This document shows, one piece after another, positions 1 to 6,041 of a stretch of DNA of 12,297 bases. Under the pieces are notes generated by a model. The model ran no database searches, was not told where the DNA came from, and saw only the letters and a list, made by a program, of their open reading frames with translations. The position numbers and the translations under genes were made by a program. The stretch spans positions 1 through 12,297 of the forward strand of contig DUUE01000015.1 of assembly GCA_012841735.1 (NCBI GenBank). The letters are read 5' to 3'. Source of the stretch: Bacillota bacterium (lineage in GTDB: Bacteria > Bacillota > Dethiobacteria > Dethiobacterales > Dethiobacteraceae). Positions within the stretch are counted from its first letter, which is position 1, and the number at the start of each line of letters is the position of its first letter.

Positions 1-128
1 ACTGTGGGCAGCTCCGCCTTTATGATCCGGGCTCCTTCAATTGTATCCGGCAGCAGCTTGACCGCCTCGGACGAAGCATTGGTACTATCTCCGCCAAAAG
101 GCGAAAAACCGGTAACCAGGACTTTCAT
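1..128 (-). CDS. pcp: Pyrrolidone-carboxylate peptidase, N-terminal 42 residues (runs off left edge)
   Basis: Peptidase family C15 enzyme, a cytoplasmic cysteine peptidase that removes N-terminal pyroglutamate from peptides. Only the start is present. The translation opens MKVLVTGFSPFGG, which is the family's characteristic first strand and loop (usually VLVTGFxPFGG, followed by N/S-rich residues). It continues with SSEAVKLLPD near residues 19-28 and KAELPT near 37-42, matching the conserved helix and second strand. The catalytic Glu, Cys and His lie further in and are outside the window. The ATG at 128 is supported by GGGAGGTG at 141-134, five bases upstream. The gene diverges from selC. The identification rests on 42 residues, but the motif is distinctive. 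Confidence 0.88.
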   Translation of the reverse strand, partial: MKVLVTGFSPFGGDSTNASSEAVKLLPDTIEGARIIKAELPT

Positions 129-158
129 GGCAGCACCTCCCGGGAGCTTTTCTCTGTA

Positions 159-164
159 ATTATA
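159..164 (-). promoter_or_regulatory. Putative -10 element for pcp
   Basis: On the minus strand a perfect TATAAT lies 31 bases upstream of the pcp start codon, leaving a short leader that holds the ribosome binding site. No good -35 hexamer is present at 16-18 bases; the best candidate, TTGCCC, is 20 bases away. The promoter is plausible but incomplete. Confidence 0.4.
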
Positions 165-233
165 CAACTATTAAGTGTAATTGAGGGCAAATTGCATGAT
201 ATACCATGGAGAGGGCAATAAGGCTCCGCTTTG

Positions 234-252
234 TGCGCAGCAAAACTGCGCA
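234..252. repeat. Short perfect hairpin TGCGCAG-N5-CTGCGCA
   Basis: A 7-base-pair perfect inverted repeat (234-240 with 246-252) encloses the loop CAAAA. It is not followed by a T-run on either strand, so it is not a standard intrinsic terminator. It lies between divergent genes; its role is unknown. Confidence 0.45.
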
Positions 253-346
253 TTGCCGGTCGGGAACCAAGCATGCACAAAAGTGTAGCTTTCCAAGCAG
301 GCTGGGGGAGCCGGCAGGATAACAGCCTTGTTTTTTGACATTTCTC

Positions 347-377
347 TTGATACAATAAGCCGTGAAAGGGATATTGT
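347..377 (+). promoter_or_regulatory. Weak candidate promoter for selC
   Basis: TTGATA (347-352) and TATTGT (372-377) are separated by 19 bases and end 21 bases before the mature tRNA start. A better -35 match, TTGACA (335-340), is too close to TACAAT (351-356) and too far from later -10 candidates. The assignment is tentative. Confidence 0.25.
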
Positions 378-398
378 ATATTGTTTCTGCGATCACGC

Positions 399-494
399 GG
401 GGGTAGCTGGCGGCCTGGTGGCGCTCCTGGACTTCAAATCCAGTGGTGGGCCTAATAAGTCCACGGTGGGTTCGATTCCCATCTACTCCCGCCA
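399..494 (+). tRNA. selC: Selenocysteine tRNA, anticodon UCA
   Basis: tRNA-Sec is charged with serine, converted to selenocysteinyl-tRNA by SelA and delivered to in-frame UGA codons by SelB. The structure is readable directly. There is an 8-bp acceptor stem, GGGGGTAG (399-406) with CTACTCCC (483-490), including one G-T pair. The anticodon stem is CTGGA (427-431) with TCCAG (439-443), and the loop CTTCAAA carries TCA at 434-436. The long extra arm has a 6-bp stem GTGGGC/GTCCAC (446-451 with 459-464) and a 7-base loop. The 5-bp T stem carries the loop TTCGATT (471-477). The discriminator is G491 and CCA is encoded (492-494). An 8+5 acceptor/T architecture with a UCA anticodon is specific to bacterial tRNA-Sec. 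No selA, selB or selD gene and no obvious selenoprotein lies in this window. Confidence 0.97.
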
Positions 495-577
495 AGCACT
501 TATTGCCAACTTGATCATTCTTGTAACAATCGCTTCTTAAAGGTAAATTTCCTTCCTTCGTAGTCTGGGAAATGCCA

Positions 578-1270
578 CTAAACGTCTTCAGCATTATGTT
601 TAACCTTGGCTAGTATAGTACAAGGCGATCCGTCCGCACCTTCAACCCTAATTGGGAGAACAACCACTTCGATTATTTGTACTTGAGAATTAATTTGGGA
701 AAGATCCATATCTTCAATAAGAATAAAAGGTTTTCCTTTGATTGGGTTTAAAAATGTCCGATGCGCTTCTCTACCGACTTCCTGGTTTTTCCATGAATTA
801 ATTGAAATAGTATCGATCCCTACCGCCCTCAAAGAAGGAAAGTTTCTTCTAAGTGTTTTTCCCAACTCAGGGCCGAGGCCTGGACCATTATCCCAATAGA
901 CTTTCTTATGCCTATAAGAGCCCATTCCAGTTTTTATTAATAAAAGTTCGGGTTTATTAATTAATAATGGTAATATTTCTTTTGTATCAATAATGTAGCC
1001 CTTTTCAGGAATTTGGACCTCCAACAAAGCAACATTTTTAAAAACCCAAAAGGAAGGATCAAAATTATCTATAGTCATACCATCTTTATAAAAATGTCTT
1101 GGAGCATCGACATGGGTCCCCAAATGATTAGGAAAACACCAGAAAGCTGACTGTATATTGTAACCTGAGGTTTTTTTGTTTATCAGATCAGTATGAAAAC
1201 TTCTTCCACCACCATAAACCGGTGTTTTGCAATTTATACAATAGGAAAGCCAGATATACTTAGTTTTCAA
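578..1270 (-). CDS. Cyclase-family (kynurenine formamidase-like) metal-dependent hydrolase
   Basis: This 230-residue protein belongs to the cyclase/KynB-type amidohydrolase family, whose members hydrolyse amide, lactone or related ring bonds with a divalent metal. The signature HLGTHVDAPRHF lies at residues 49-60: His49, His53 and Asp55 are the expected metal ligands and His59 the usual second-shell or catalytic histidine. The C-terminal family hallmark is also present (LPIRVEGADGSPCTI). I place the start at TTG 1270, preceded by GGGAGGGG about six bases upstream. An ATG 45 bases further out has no such site and would add 15 residues lacking family features. The gene is visibly richer in A/T than the operon to the right and is divergent from lysR, which may control it. 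The substrate cannot be named. The next gene on its left is selC, facing it, with 83 bases between. Confidence 0.85.
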   Translation of the reverse strand: MKTKYIWLSYCINCKTPVYGGGRSFHTDLINKKTSGYNIQSAFWCFPNHLGTHVDAPRHFYKDGMTIDNFDPSFWVFKNVALLEVQIPEKGYIIDTKEILPLLINKPELLLIKTGMGSYRHKKVYWDNGPGLGPELGKTLRRNFPSLRAVGIDTISINSWKNQEVGREAHRTFLNPIKGKPFILIEDMDLSQINSQVQIIEVVVLPIRVEGADGSPCTILAKVKHNAEDV

Positions 1271-1335
1271 TATGACCCCTCCCAATATCTTATCGTTAAT
1301 AATTGCCAGAGTCATTTGCTCAGATACTTTTACTT

Positions 1336-1369
1336 AAGACTCCATGCCGCTTTTTGCTCATGAAGTCTT
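1336..1369. promoter_or_regulatory. Inverted repeat between cyclase gene and lysR
   Basis: AAGACTCCATG (1336-1346) and CATGAAGTCTT (1359-1369) are inverted copies matching at 10 of 11 positions around a 12-base centre. Neither strand has a T-tract after the stem, so an operator or an mRNA leader structure for the cyclase gene is more likely than a terminator. The centre lies about 82 bases upstream of the cyclase start codon. Confidence 0.45.
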
Positions 1370-1472
1370 GCATTTTACCCCCTGATAGCAGAGGTGATTT
1401 TAATGCTTGACCCTGACTTCCTTATGTAATTTCTAGACTGGCTGCAAAAACGGCTTCCGGTATTATATTCCA

Positions 1473-1501
1473 TTGATTCCTATATGCAATTATAGTACAA
1501 T
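1473..1501 (+). promoter_or_regulatory. Predicted sigma-70-type promoter of lysR with internal dyad
   Basis: TTGATT (1473-1478), a 17-base spacer and TACAAT (1496-1501) form a good housekeeping promoter, giving a leader of roughly 130 bases before the lysR ATG. The spacer contains the perfect dyad CTATA-N6-TATAG (1480-1495). A protein bound there would block polymerase, which suggests repression, possibly by LysR itself. Confidence 0.55.
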
Positions 1502-1640
1502 ATTACCGACTGTTTATCATATATATAACTTATGCACTATGTCAACATCAAAACAAAATTTACACTACCAAACTATACATTACCAATATTTTGAGTTTCA
1601 CTTTATGATTTTGTCTATATGCATTGGGAGGGGTGTTTTC

Positions 1641-2525
1641 ATGACCCTTACTCAGCTTGAATGCTTTATAGCAGTTGCCGAGACCTTGAGTTTTACTAAA
1701 GCAGCACAAAAACTTAGTTTCGTGCAATCCGCCGTCAGCAGTAAAATCGCTGAGCTGGAAAAAGAGTTGGGTGTAGAGTTGTTTATACGCACCAGCAAAT
1801 ACGTCCGGCTTACAGATATCGGAAAACAGTTGCTTAATAACGCCTATAAAATTGTTGCCTTGGTGGATGACTGCTATATAAGGTGCGATCGATTCAAACG
1901 CGGTGTTACCGGCCACCTTGTTATAGGTTATGTTTTCCCGCCAACCTTGCGGGGCGTCCTCTCCATATTTGAGAAATTTATCGAGGAACGGCCGGAGGTG
2001 GATATACAGTTCCGGACTTACCCGGACAGCCAGTTTGCCCAAGCCTGCGTTGAGAAAGAGGTAGACATTATCGTTACATGCCCTAATTCTATCAGCAGCC
2101 ATTTAAACTTTCTTGCCTATAAACCCCTGTTTAAAGAAAAGTACCAGGTCGTTATGAGCAAAACGCACCACCTGGCGGGCGCAAAGAAGCTATCCGTCGA
2201 GCAGCTTTGCACAGAAGATTTCTGTATTATGGATCGGAGGGTCAACGTAGGTATTTACAGCGATATAATTGCCATGTTTGCAAAGGAGGATTTTTCTCCG
2301 CACATTGTGGCAGAAGCTAACGCGATGACGAACTTGCTATTAAGCGTCGAGATGAATAATGGTATAACAATTCTACCGAAAAGTTGGCAGAAAAGCATCC
2401 TTAACAGCGACCGTTTCGCCTTCGTGGATCTCGAGGGCTCTAATACCGAGCGCATTGTAGGTTTGGCATGGTGCAATAACAACACAAATCCGGCCCTAAA
2501 GCAATTCTTAAAACAATTAGAATAA
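1641..2525 (+). CDS. LysR-type transcriptional regulator
   Basis: This 294-residue protein has the standard LysR-family length. Residues 1-60 are the winged helix-turn-helix: MTLTQLECFIAVAETLSF, then the recognition segment TKAAQKLSFVQSAVSSKI, then LEKELGVELFIRTSKYVRLTDIG in the usual positions. Residues from about 90 to 294 form the periplasmic-binding-protein-like effector domain. The start at ATG 1641 is chosen because GGGAGGGG (1626-1633) precedes it by seven bases and the protein then begins at the canonical first helix. The gene diverges from the cyclase gene and precedes the dehydrogenase/transporter operon in the same direction. Two LysR-box-like dyads lie before that operon, so it is the probable local regulator of both flanks. 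The inducer is unknown, probably the imported acid or an intermediate. Confidence 0.95.
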   Translation: MTLTQLECFIAVAETLSFTKAAQKLSFVQSAVSSKIAELEKELGVELFIRTSKYVRLTDIGKQLLNNAYKIVALVDDCYIRCDRFKRGVTGHLVIGYVFPPTLRGVLSIFEKFIEERPEVDIQFRTYPDSQFAQACVEKEVDIIVTCPNSISSHLNFLAYKPLFKEKYQVVMSKTHHLAGAKKLSVEQLCTEDFCIMDRRVNVGIYSDIIAMFAKEDFSPHIVAEANAMTNLLLSVEMNNGITILPKSWQKSILNSDRFAFVDLEGSNTERIVGLAWCNNNTNPALKQFLKQLE

Positions 2526-2529
2526 AAAC

Positions 2530-2760
2530 TAATTGGCCGTCTAAGTTATTGCTGCAACAGCCGCAAATTGCCAAATTGACAACCAAGTCAACCTGCTCTT
2601 TCTCCTTCGTGTTTTTAAGCACTTTTGTCTCCCACAGCATCTATCACTCGGCTTTGGCCAAAGGCAATGTTATCTGCCACGCCGCCCTTCATAACGGTAG
2701 TAAATGATCCTCGGGCAATTCTTTTTTAAACGTAGCAGAAACTGGCTGAAATAACTTATT
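2530..2760 (-). pseudogene. Possible decayed coding region, three fragments in different frames
   Basis: On the minus strand three short open stretches follow one another in different registers. The first ends at 2689 and contains VSATFKKELPEDHLLPL. The second covers 2725-2615, 36 codons, and contains MKGGVADNIAFGQSRVIDAV. The third, read from about 2640 to 2530, contains NTKEKEQVDLVVNLAICGCC. The second and third join smoothly if one frameshift is allowed near 2620. Their composition looks like sense coding, whereas the plus-strand translations of the same DNA are rich in Ser, Phe, His and Cys, as antisense frames usually are. I do not recognise the family. It could be a relic of a displaced gene or chance. 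Confidence 0.3.
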
Positions 2761-2788
2761 ATGACAACTTTACTTAGGGCTAACATAT

Positions 2789-2832
2789 AAATCTTATGTT
2801 TTTTAAGATTTTTGTTATCTAATTTTAAGATA
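2789..2832 (+). promoter_or_regulatory. Tandem LysR-box-like operator
   Basis: Two dyads each have a 7-base centre: AAATCTTA-N7-TAAGATTT (2789-2811, perfect 8-bp arms) and TATCT-N7-AGATA (2816-2832, perfect 5-bp arms). Each contains the T-N11-A core of LysR-type sites (T2794/A2806 and T2818/A2830). Their centres are 24 bases apart and lie about -69 and -45 from the start inferred from the adjacent promoter. That matches the recognition-site and activation-site arrangement known for this regulator family. Binding itself is inferred. Confidence 0.55.
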
Positions 2833-2833
2833 G

Positions 2834-2862
2834 TTGCATCAATAATAACAATTTTACATTAT
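2834..2862 (+). promoter_or_regulatory. Candidate promoter of the catabolic operon
   Basis: TTGCAT (2834-2839), a 17-base spacer and CATTAT (2857-2862) make a weak promoter, as expected for one that needs an activator. It begins two bases after the second LysR-box-like dyad. An additional dyad AATAAT-N11-ATTATT (2841-2863) overlaps it. The leader to the ATG at 2923 would be about 54 bases. Confidence 0.4.
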
Positions 2863-2922
2863 TAGTTGCTTTCATTATCATGAAAACTGAAGGGTTTAAT
2901 TTAACTGACAGGAGGAACGGTT

Positions 2923-3993
2923 ATGGGAGACAAACCAAGTATCGCTGTCGTAGGTTATCGTCACGGCTGGAAGTTCGTTGACAGCCTTTCTCTAAAAAGC
3001 GATTTTGTTGGCGGCAAGCTTGCCGCCATTTGCGGAAGGTCTCTTCCTCAAAATAAGCCTGCAAACTGCCCGGGCGTGCCTATTTATTCAGACTATAAAA
3101 AAATGATGGATGAATTAAAGCCGGATGGAATAGTAGCCGCCGTTCCCAATGACATTCATTACGAAATAACCTATGAGGCTGCCAAGCGCGGCATAGCGGT
3201 CTTGCTTGAAAAGCCCATCGCCGGTACACTCGAGGATGCTCAAAAGATTGTTGACTGTGTGAGCACCACGAATATTCCCTTCATGGTTGGGCACCATCGC
3301 CGCTTCTCCGCCAAGTTGAACATGGCCAAAGAAATTATCGGCAGCGGCAGGCTGGGACGAGTTGTTGGCGTCAACGTTATGTGGATGAGCCGCAAGCCAA
3401 ATGAATACTTTAATGTGGAGTGGAGGGTCACTGAAAAGGTGGGCGGCCCCCTGCTCATCAATTCCATCCACGACATCGACGACTTGCGCTACACCATCGG
3501 CGAGATCGAAGCTGTTCAGGCTTTTATCGGCAACATGATCCGAGGACTTGACGTCGAGGATGCGGGCGTGGCCATTATTAAGTTCAAGAACGGCGCCCTG
3601 GGCAGCTACATTTTTAGCGACGGCACACCATCCATGCACTTCTACGAAGCCTGCGCCCAGGAGGATCCCTTTTTCCATCCTGTTGAAGAGGACTGCTATT
3701 TCTTCTTCGGCGACAAGGCCCAACTTTCTTTCCCCACCATGAAGATCACCGGCTATAACGAGAAAAGCGGTGGGAGCGACTGGACGCGCCCCTTTAGCGT
3801 GGAGAATATACCCGCACCCCGCTTCAATCCCATCGACGGCGAGACGAAGCATTTCTGTGAGATGATAAAGGATAGCGACGTTAAAAGTCGCTGTACTGCC
3901 AGTGATGCTACGATCACCCTAAAGGTCATCGAGGCGATCCGCCTGTCCACTAAAACCGGACGGACTGTCCATATCGACGAGATTAAGTGTTGA
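2923..3993 (+). CDS. Gfo/Idh/MocA-family NAD(P)-dependent oxidoreductase
   Basis: This 356-residue cytoplasmic dehydrogenase is of the glucose-fructose oxidoreductase/inositol dehydrogenase family, which oxidises a hydroxyl of sugars, cyclitols or related acids. The N-terminal Rossmann strand IAVVGYRHG covers residues 7-15, with a GxxxG-like loop in place of the usual GxGxxG. The family hallmark EKP is at 96-98, its lysine being a predicted catalytic residue. HHRRF at 124-128 matches the conserved H-x-R-F region. In the C-terminal alpha/beta domain, GGPLLINSIHDIDD (174-187) carries His183 and Asp186 where the catalytic HxxD pair is expected. The start is set by GGAGG (2911-2915), seven bases before the ATG. 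It is the first gene of the operon and is followed 28 bases later by a zinc dehydrogenase. The substrate is unknown. Confidence 0.9.
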   Translation: MGDKPSIAVVGYRHGWKFVDSLSLKSDFVGGKLAAICGRSLPQNKPANCPGVPIYSDYKKMMDELKPDGIVAAVPNDIHYEITYEAAKRGIAVLLEKPIAGTLEDAQKIVDCVSTTNIPFMVGHHRRFSAKLNMAKEIIGSGRLGRVVGVNVMWMSRKPNEYFNVEWRVTEKVGGPLLINSIHDIDDLRYTIGEIEAVQAFIGNMIRGLDVEDAGVAIIKFKNGALGSYIFSDGTPSMHFYEACAQEDPFFHPVEEDCYFFFGDKAQLSFPTMKITGYNEKSGGSDWTRPFSVENIPAPRFNPIDGETKHFCEMIKDSDVKSRCTASDATITLKVIEAIRLSTKTGRTVHIDEIKC

Positions 3994-4021
3994 GTCCATA
4001 TTGCCGAAGGAGGTAATCACT

Positions 4022-5023
4022 ATGACCGGCACCATGAAACGATTTGTGCTGACTGGTCCAGGCGAATATCACTACGATACCGCTCCCATCCCGGGTATCG
4101 AAAAAGATACCGATGTCCAGACAAAAATCTTAGCTGCCGGCATCTGCGGTACCGATGTGCACATTTTTCACGGACGCCGCGCGCAGGAATTCCCTTTTGT
4201 TATCGGACACGAATATGTGGGCATTGTTACTGCAGTGGGCCCTGCAGTTACTAAGGTCAAGGTCGGCGACTATGTCACCGGCGAAGCAAACTATTCCTGC
4301 GGTGTTTGTCAGCAGTGTGCCACGGGGCACGGAAATCTTTGTGTTGACAAAAAGATTGTGGGCATTACAGTTCCCGGTGTGTTCCAGGAGTACACCGTTG
4401 TCCCGGAGCGTTATGTCTGGAAGATCCCCGAAAGCATCTCCCCCCGAGAAGGTGCGGCTATCGAAGCGGGTGTGGTGGGTTTCCACGCCGTAAACCGCGC
4501 CAACGTGCATGCGGCTGACCGCGTGTTGATCTTTGGAGCCGGCAGCGTGGGCCTTTGGGCCCTTCAGTGCGCCAGGGTTCAGGGAGGACGAGTCTTTGTA
4601 AGCGACGTTAACAAAGAGCGCCTAGCAATAGCCAAAGAGTTGGGTGCCGAAGAGGTATTCTACACCGGCGATATCCCTGTTGACGAGAAGTTCGATATTA
4701 TCATTGACGCGGCCGGCGTACCTATTACGGTCCAGCAGAGCATTTCTCACTGTCGTGACCACGGCACCATTGTTTTTGTGGGCATCTGTGCTGAGCCTGT
4801 GGAGATCGATATGTGCCAGGTCACCCGCCACGAGTTAAATCTCCACGGAGCAGTGGCCAGCAACGCCGAATACCCCGCCTTTATTCAGCTGTTGTCTACG
4901 GGACAGATCAGCGGAGAAAAGATTTCAACCCATGTTCTTCCTTTTGAAGAAATTCCCAAGGCCATTGATCTAAAGGCCAAGCAGATTGCGATCAAGGCGG
5001 TTATTGACTTCTCCACGAAGTGA
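4022..5023 (+). CDS. Zinc-dependent medium-chain dehydrogenase (alcohol/polyol dehydrogenase-like)
   Basis: This 333-residue member of the MDR superfamily resembles threonine or sorbitol dehydrogenases and oxidises a secondary alcohol with NAD. Catalytic zinc ligands are Cys42 (in ICGTD), His63-Glu64 (in GHEY) and probably Glu148. Structural zinc ligands are Cys93, Cys96, Cys99 and Cys107, all present. The Rossmann loop GAGSVG spans 172-177, and Asp195 at the end of the second strand points to NAD rather than NADP. I place the start at ATG 4022, seven bases after AAGGAGGT (4007-4014); a TTG at 4001 in the same frame has no site and would put that ribosome binding site inside the gene. It follows the Gfo/Idh/MocA gene by 28 bases and precedes the shikimate dehydrogenase homologue by 65. 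It probably acts on the same substrate series; the substrate itself is unknown. Confidence 0.92.
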   Translation: MTGTMKRFVLTGPGEYHYDTAPIPGIEKDTDVQTKILAAGICGTDVHIFHGRRAQEFPFVIGHEYVGIVTAVGPAVTKVKVGDYVTGEANYSCGVCQQCATGHGNLCVDKKIVGITVPGVFQEYTVVPERYVWKIPESISPREGAAIEAGVVGFHAVNRANVHAADRVLIFGAGSVGLWALQCARVQGGRVFVSDVNKERLAIAKELGAEEVFYTGDIPVDEKFDIIIDAAGVPITVQQSISHCRDHGTIVFVGICAEPVEIDMCQVTRHELNLHGAVASNAEYPAFIQLLSTGQISGEKISTHVLPFEEIPKAIDLKAKQIAIKAVIDFSTK

Positions 5024-5088
5024 CGGTGAGCATTGGATTATTATCCCAGGTCATCCTTAATCAAGTAAAATGAAAGGATGAAATCAAC

Positions 5089-5955
5089 TTGAACATTGAA
5101 ATAAACGTAAAAACCGTGCTTTATGCACTTCTTGGCTGCCCTCTCGGTCATAGCTTGTCCGTGCATATGTATAACGCAGCATTTGAGCATATGGGCTTGA
5201 ACAAGATCTATTTTTTAACGGAGGTCAAGCCTGAAGATCTGGGCGTAGCCATTGAGGGGATGAAAAAGTTGCACTTTGGCGGTGGGAATGTAACCATCCC
5301 CAACAAGGTAGAGATCATGAAGTACTTAGATGAAATCAGCGAAGAGGCGCGGCTCATAGGCGCTGTCAATGTCTTCAAAATTGAGAATGGCAAGAGCAAG
5401 GGTTCCAATACAGACGGCAGCGGTTTCTTTCGCTCCTTTGAGAAGGACGCCGGCACCACGGCGGACGGCAAGGTGTTCTTCGTCAACGGCGCCGGGGGCG
5501 CTTCCAGGGCTGTGACGGTAGAGGCCGTCCTGCGTGGAGCACAAAAGGTCTATATTTGCAACCGCACCGTAGCCAAGGCCGAGGCTTTAGCCAACGACAT
5601 CAACACGAAGATCCGTCCTTGCGCCATCCCTCTCCCCCGGGAGCGTGAGAAGATTGCTGCAGCAATGGAAGATACGGATGTAGTCATCAATACCACCAGC
5701 ATCGGCATGTATCCCAGGGTAGACGACCTTTCCCTGGATGTGTCGCTGCTGAACCCCAACATCATCGTCTGCGATGTCATTTATAATCCCGAACGAACGA
5801 AGTTGATCCAGGAGGCGGAAAAGCTTGGTTGTAAAACCGTTACTGGAGTAAACATGTTTATTTGCCAGGGGGTAGAGTCCTTCAAGATCTGGACGGACAT
5901 GGATCCTCCAATCGACATTATGGGCAATGTTGTCCGTGCAGCTCTTGCAAAGTAA
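5089..5955 (+). CDS. aroE: Shikimate dehydrogenase family protein
   Basis: This 288-residue protein has the normal length of shikimate dehydrogenase, which interconverts 3-dehydroshikimate and shikimate. The substrate-binding SxS motif is Ser22/Ser24 (GHSLS). GGGNVTIPNK (64-73) contains the catalytic Lys73, although the usual GFNVTxPHK has become GGNVTIPNK. GAVNV is at 91-95, and NTDG at 107-110 carries the catalytic Asp109. The nucleotide loop is NGAGGASR (133-140), and NRTVAK (158-163) is typical of NADP-using enzymes. TTG at 5089 is the only reasonable start, with AAAGGATG upstream. It sits among transporter and dehydrogenase genes with no other aromatic-biosynthesis gene nearby, so a catabolic role on shikimate, quinate or an analogue is more likely than housekeeping synthesis. 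The symbol denotes the family, not proven biosynthetic function. Confidence 0.9.
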   Translation: MNIEINVKTVLYALLGCPLGHSLSVHMYNAAFEHMGLNKIYFLTEVKPEDLGVAIEGMKKLHFGGGNVTIPNKVEIMKYLDEISEEARLIGAVNVFKIENGKSKGSNTDGSGFFRSFEKDAGTTADGKVFFVNGAGGASRAVTVEAVLRGAQKVYICNRTVAKAEALANDINTKIRPCAIPLPREREKIAAAMEDTDVVINTTSIGMYPRVDDLSLDVSLLNPNIIVCDVIYNPERTKLIQEAEKLGCKTVTGVNMFICQGVESFKIWTDMDPPIDIMGNVVRAALAK

Positions 5956-6041
5956 GCGGCCTTTGCTTGAGCGTGAGCCTATTGTGCATGCTTTTCGGTT
6001 CCCTTAAACAATCCTTGTCTGATGAGAAATGGAGGGTTCGC

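Larger units (their letters stand above)
129..398. other. Divergent pcp/selC intergenic region
   Basis: No gene is supported in these 270 bases. They hold the pcp leader and -10 element, a direct repeat of GAGGGCAA (183-190 and 211-218), a small perfect hairpin (234-252) and the selC upstream region. A long minus-strand open frame crosses this area and selC, but it is a translation of the tRNA and its flanks. Confidence 0.6.
1271..1640. other. Divergent cyclase/lysR regulatory region
   Basis: These 370 bases hold no gene; an upstream in-frame extension of lysR has no ribosome binding site and no family similarity. The region contains the strong candidate lysR promoter (1473-1501) and an 11-base imperfect inverted repeat (1336-1369). 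The 11-base string ATTGGGAGGGG also occurs in both orientations, at 1276-1286 on the minus strand and 1623-1633 on the plus strand, where it serves as the ribosome binding site of each divergent gene. No convincing minus-strand promoter for the cyclase gene could be picked. Confidence 0.6.
2526..2922. other. Intergenic region between lysR and the dehydrogenase operon
   Basis: These 397 bases have two parts. About 2530-2760 contains short protein-like minus-strand reading frames in different registers, described separately as a possible decayed gene. About 2780-2922 is strongly A/T-rich and holds two LysR-box-like dyads, a candidate promoter and the ribosome binding site GGAGG (2911-2915). No clear intrinsic terminator for lysR was found. 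Confidence 0.6.

Noticed and set aside
160..594. 144-residue minus-strand open frame across selC
   Set aside because: Its middle is the reverse translation of the tRNA-Sec gene and the rest has no protein features or ribosome binding site. Such frames are common spurious predictions over tRNAs.
1473..1640. N-terminal extension of the LysR protein by 56 residues
   Set aside because: The extension has no ribosome binding site, overlaps the predicted promoter and does not match the family. ATG 1641 with GGGAGGGG and the canonical first helix is preferred.
3115..3852. Long minus-strand frame opposite the Gfo/Idh/MocA gene
   Set aside because: It is the antisense shadow of a clear family member, with no ribosome binding site or recognisable motif.
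3991..3993. Selenocysteine read-through of the TGA ending the Gfo/Idh/MocA gene
   Set aside because: selC made this worth checking, but the frame beyond TGA gives no family-like sequence, the protein is already full length, and the next gene's ribosome binding site follows at once.
5021..5023. Selenocysteine read-through of the TGA ending the zinc dehydrogenase
   Set aside because: The protein has its normal length and C-terminus, and a second in-frame TGA follows two codons later.
5862..6041. TctB start within aroE
   Set aside because: The longer frame would overlap aroE and adds a segment without family similarity. ATG 6042 has a strong ribosome binding site.
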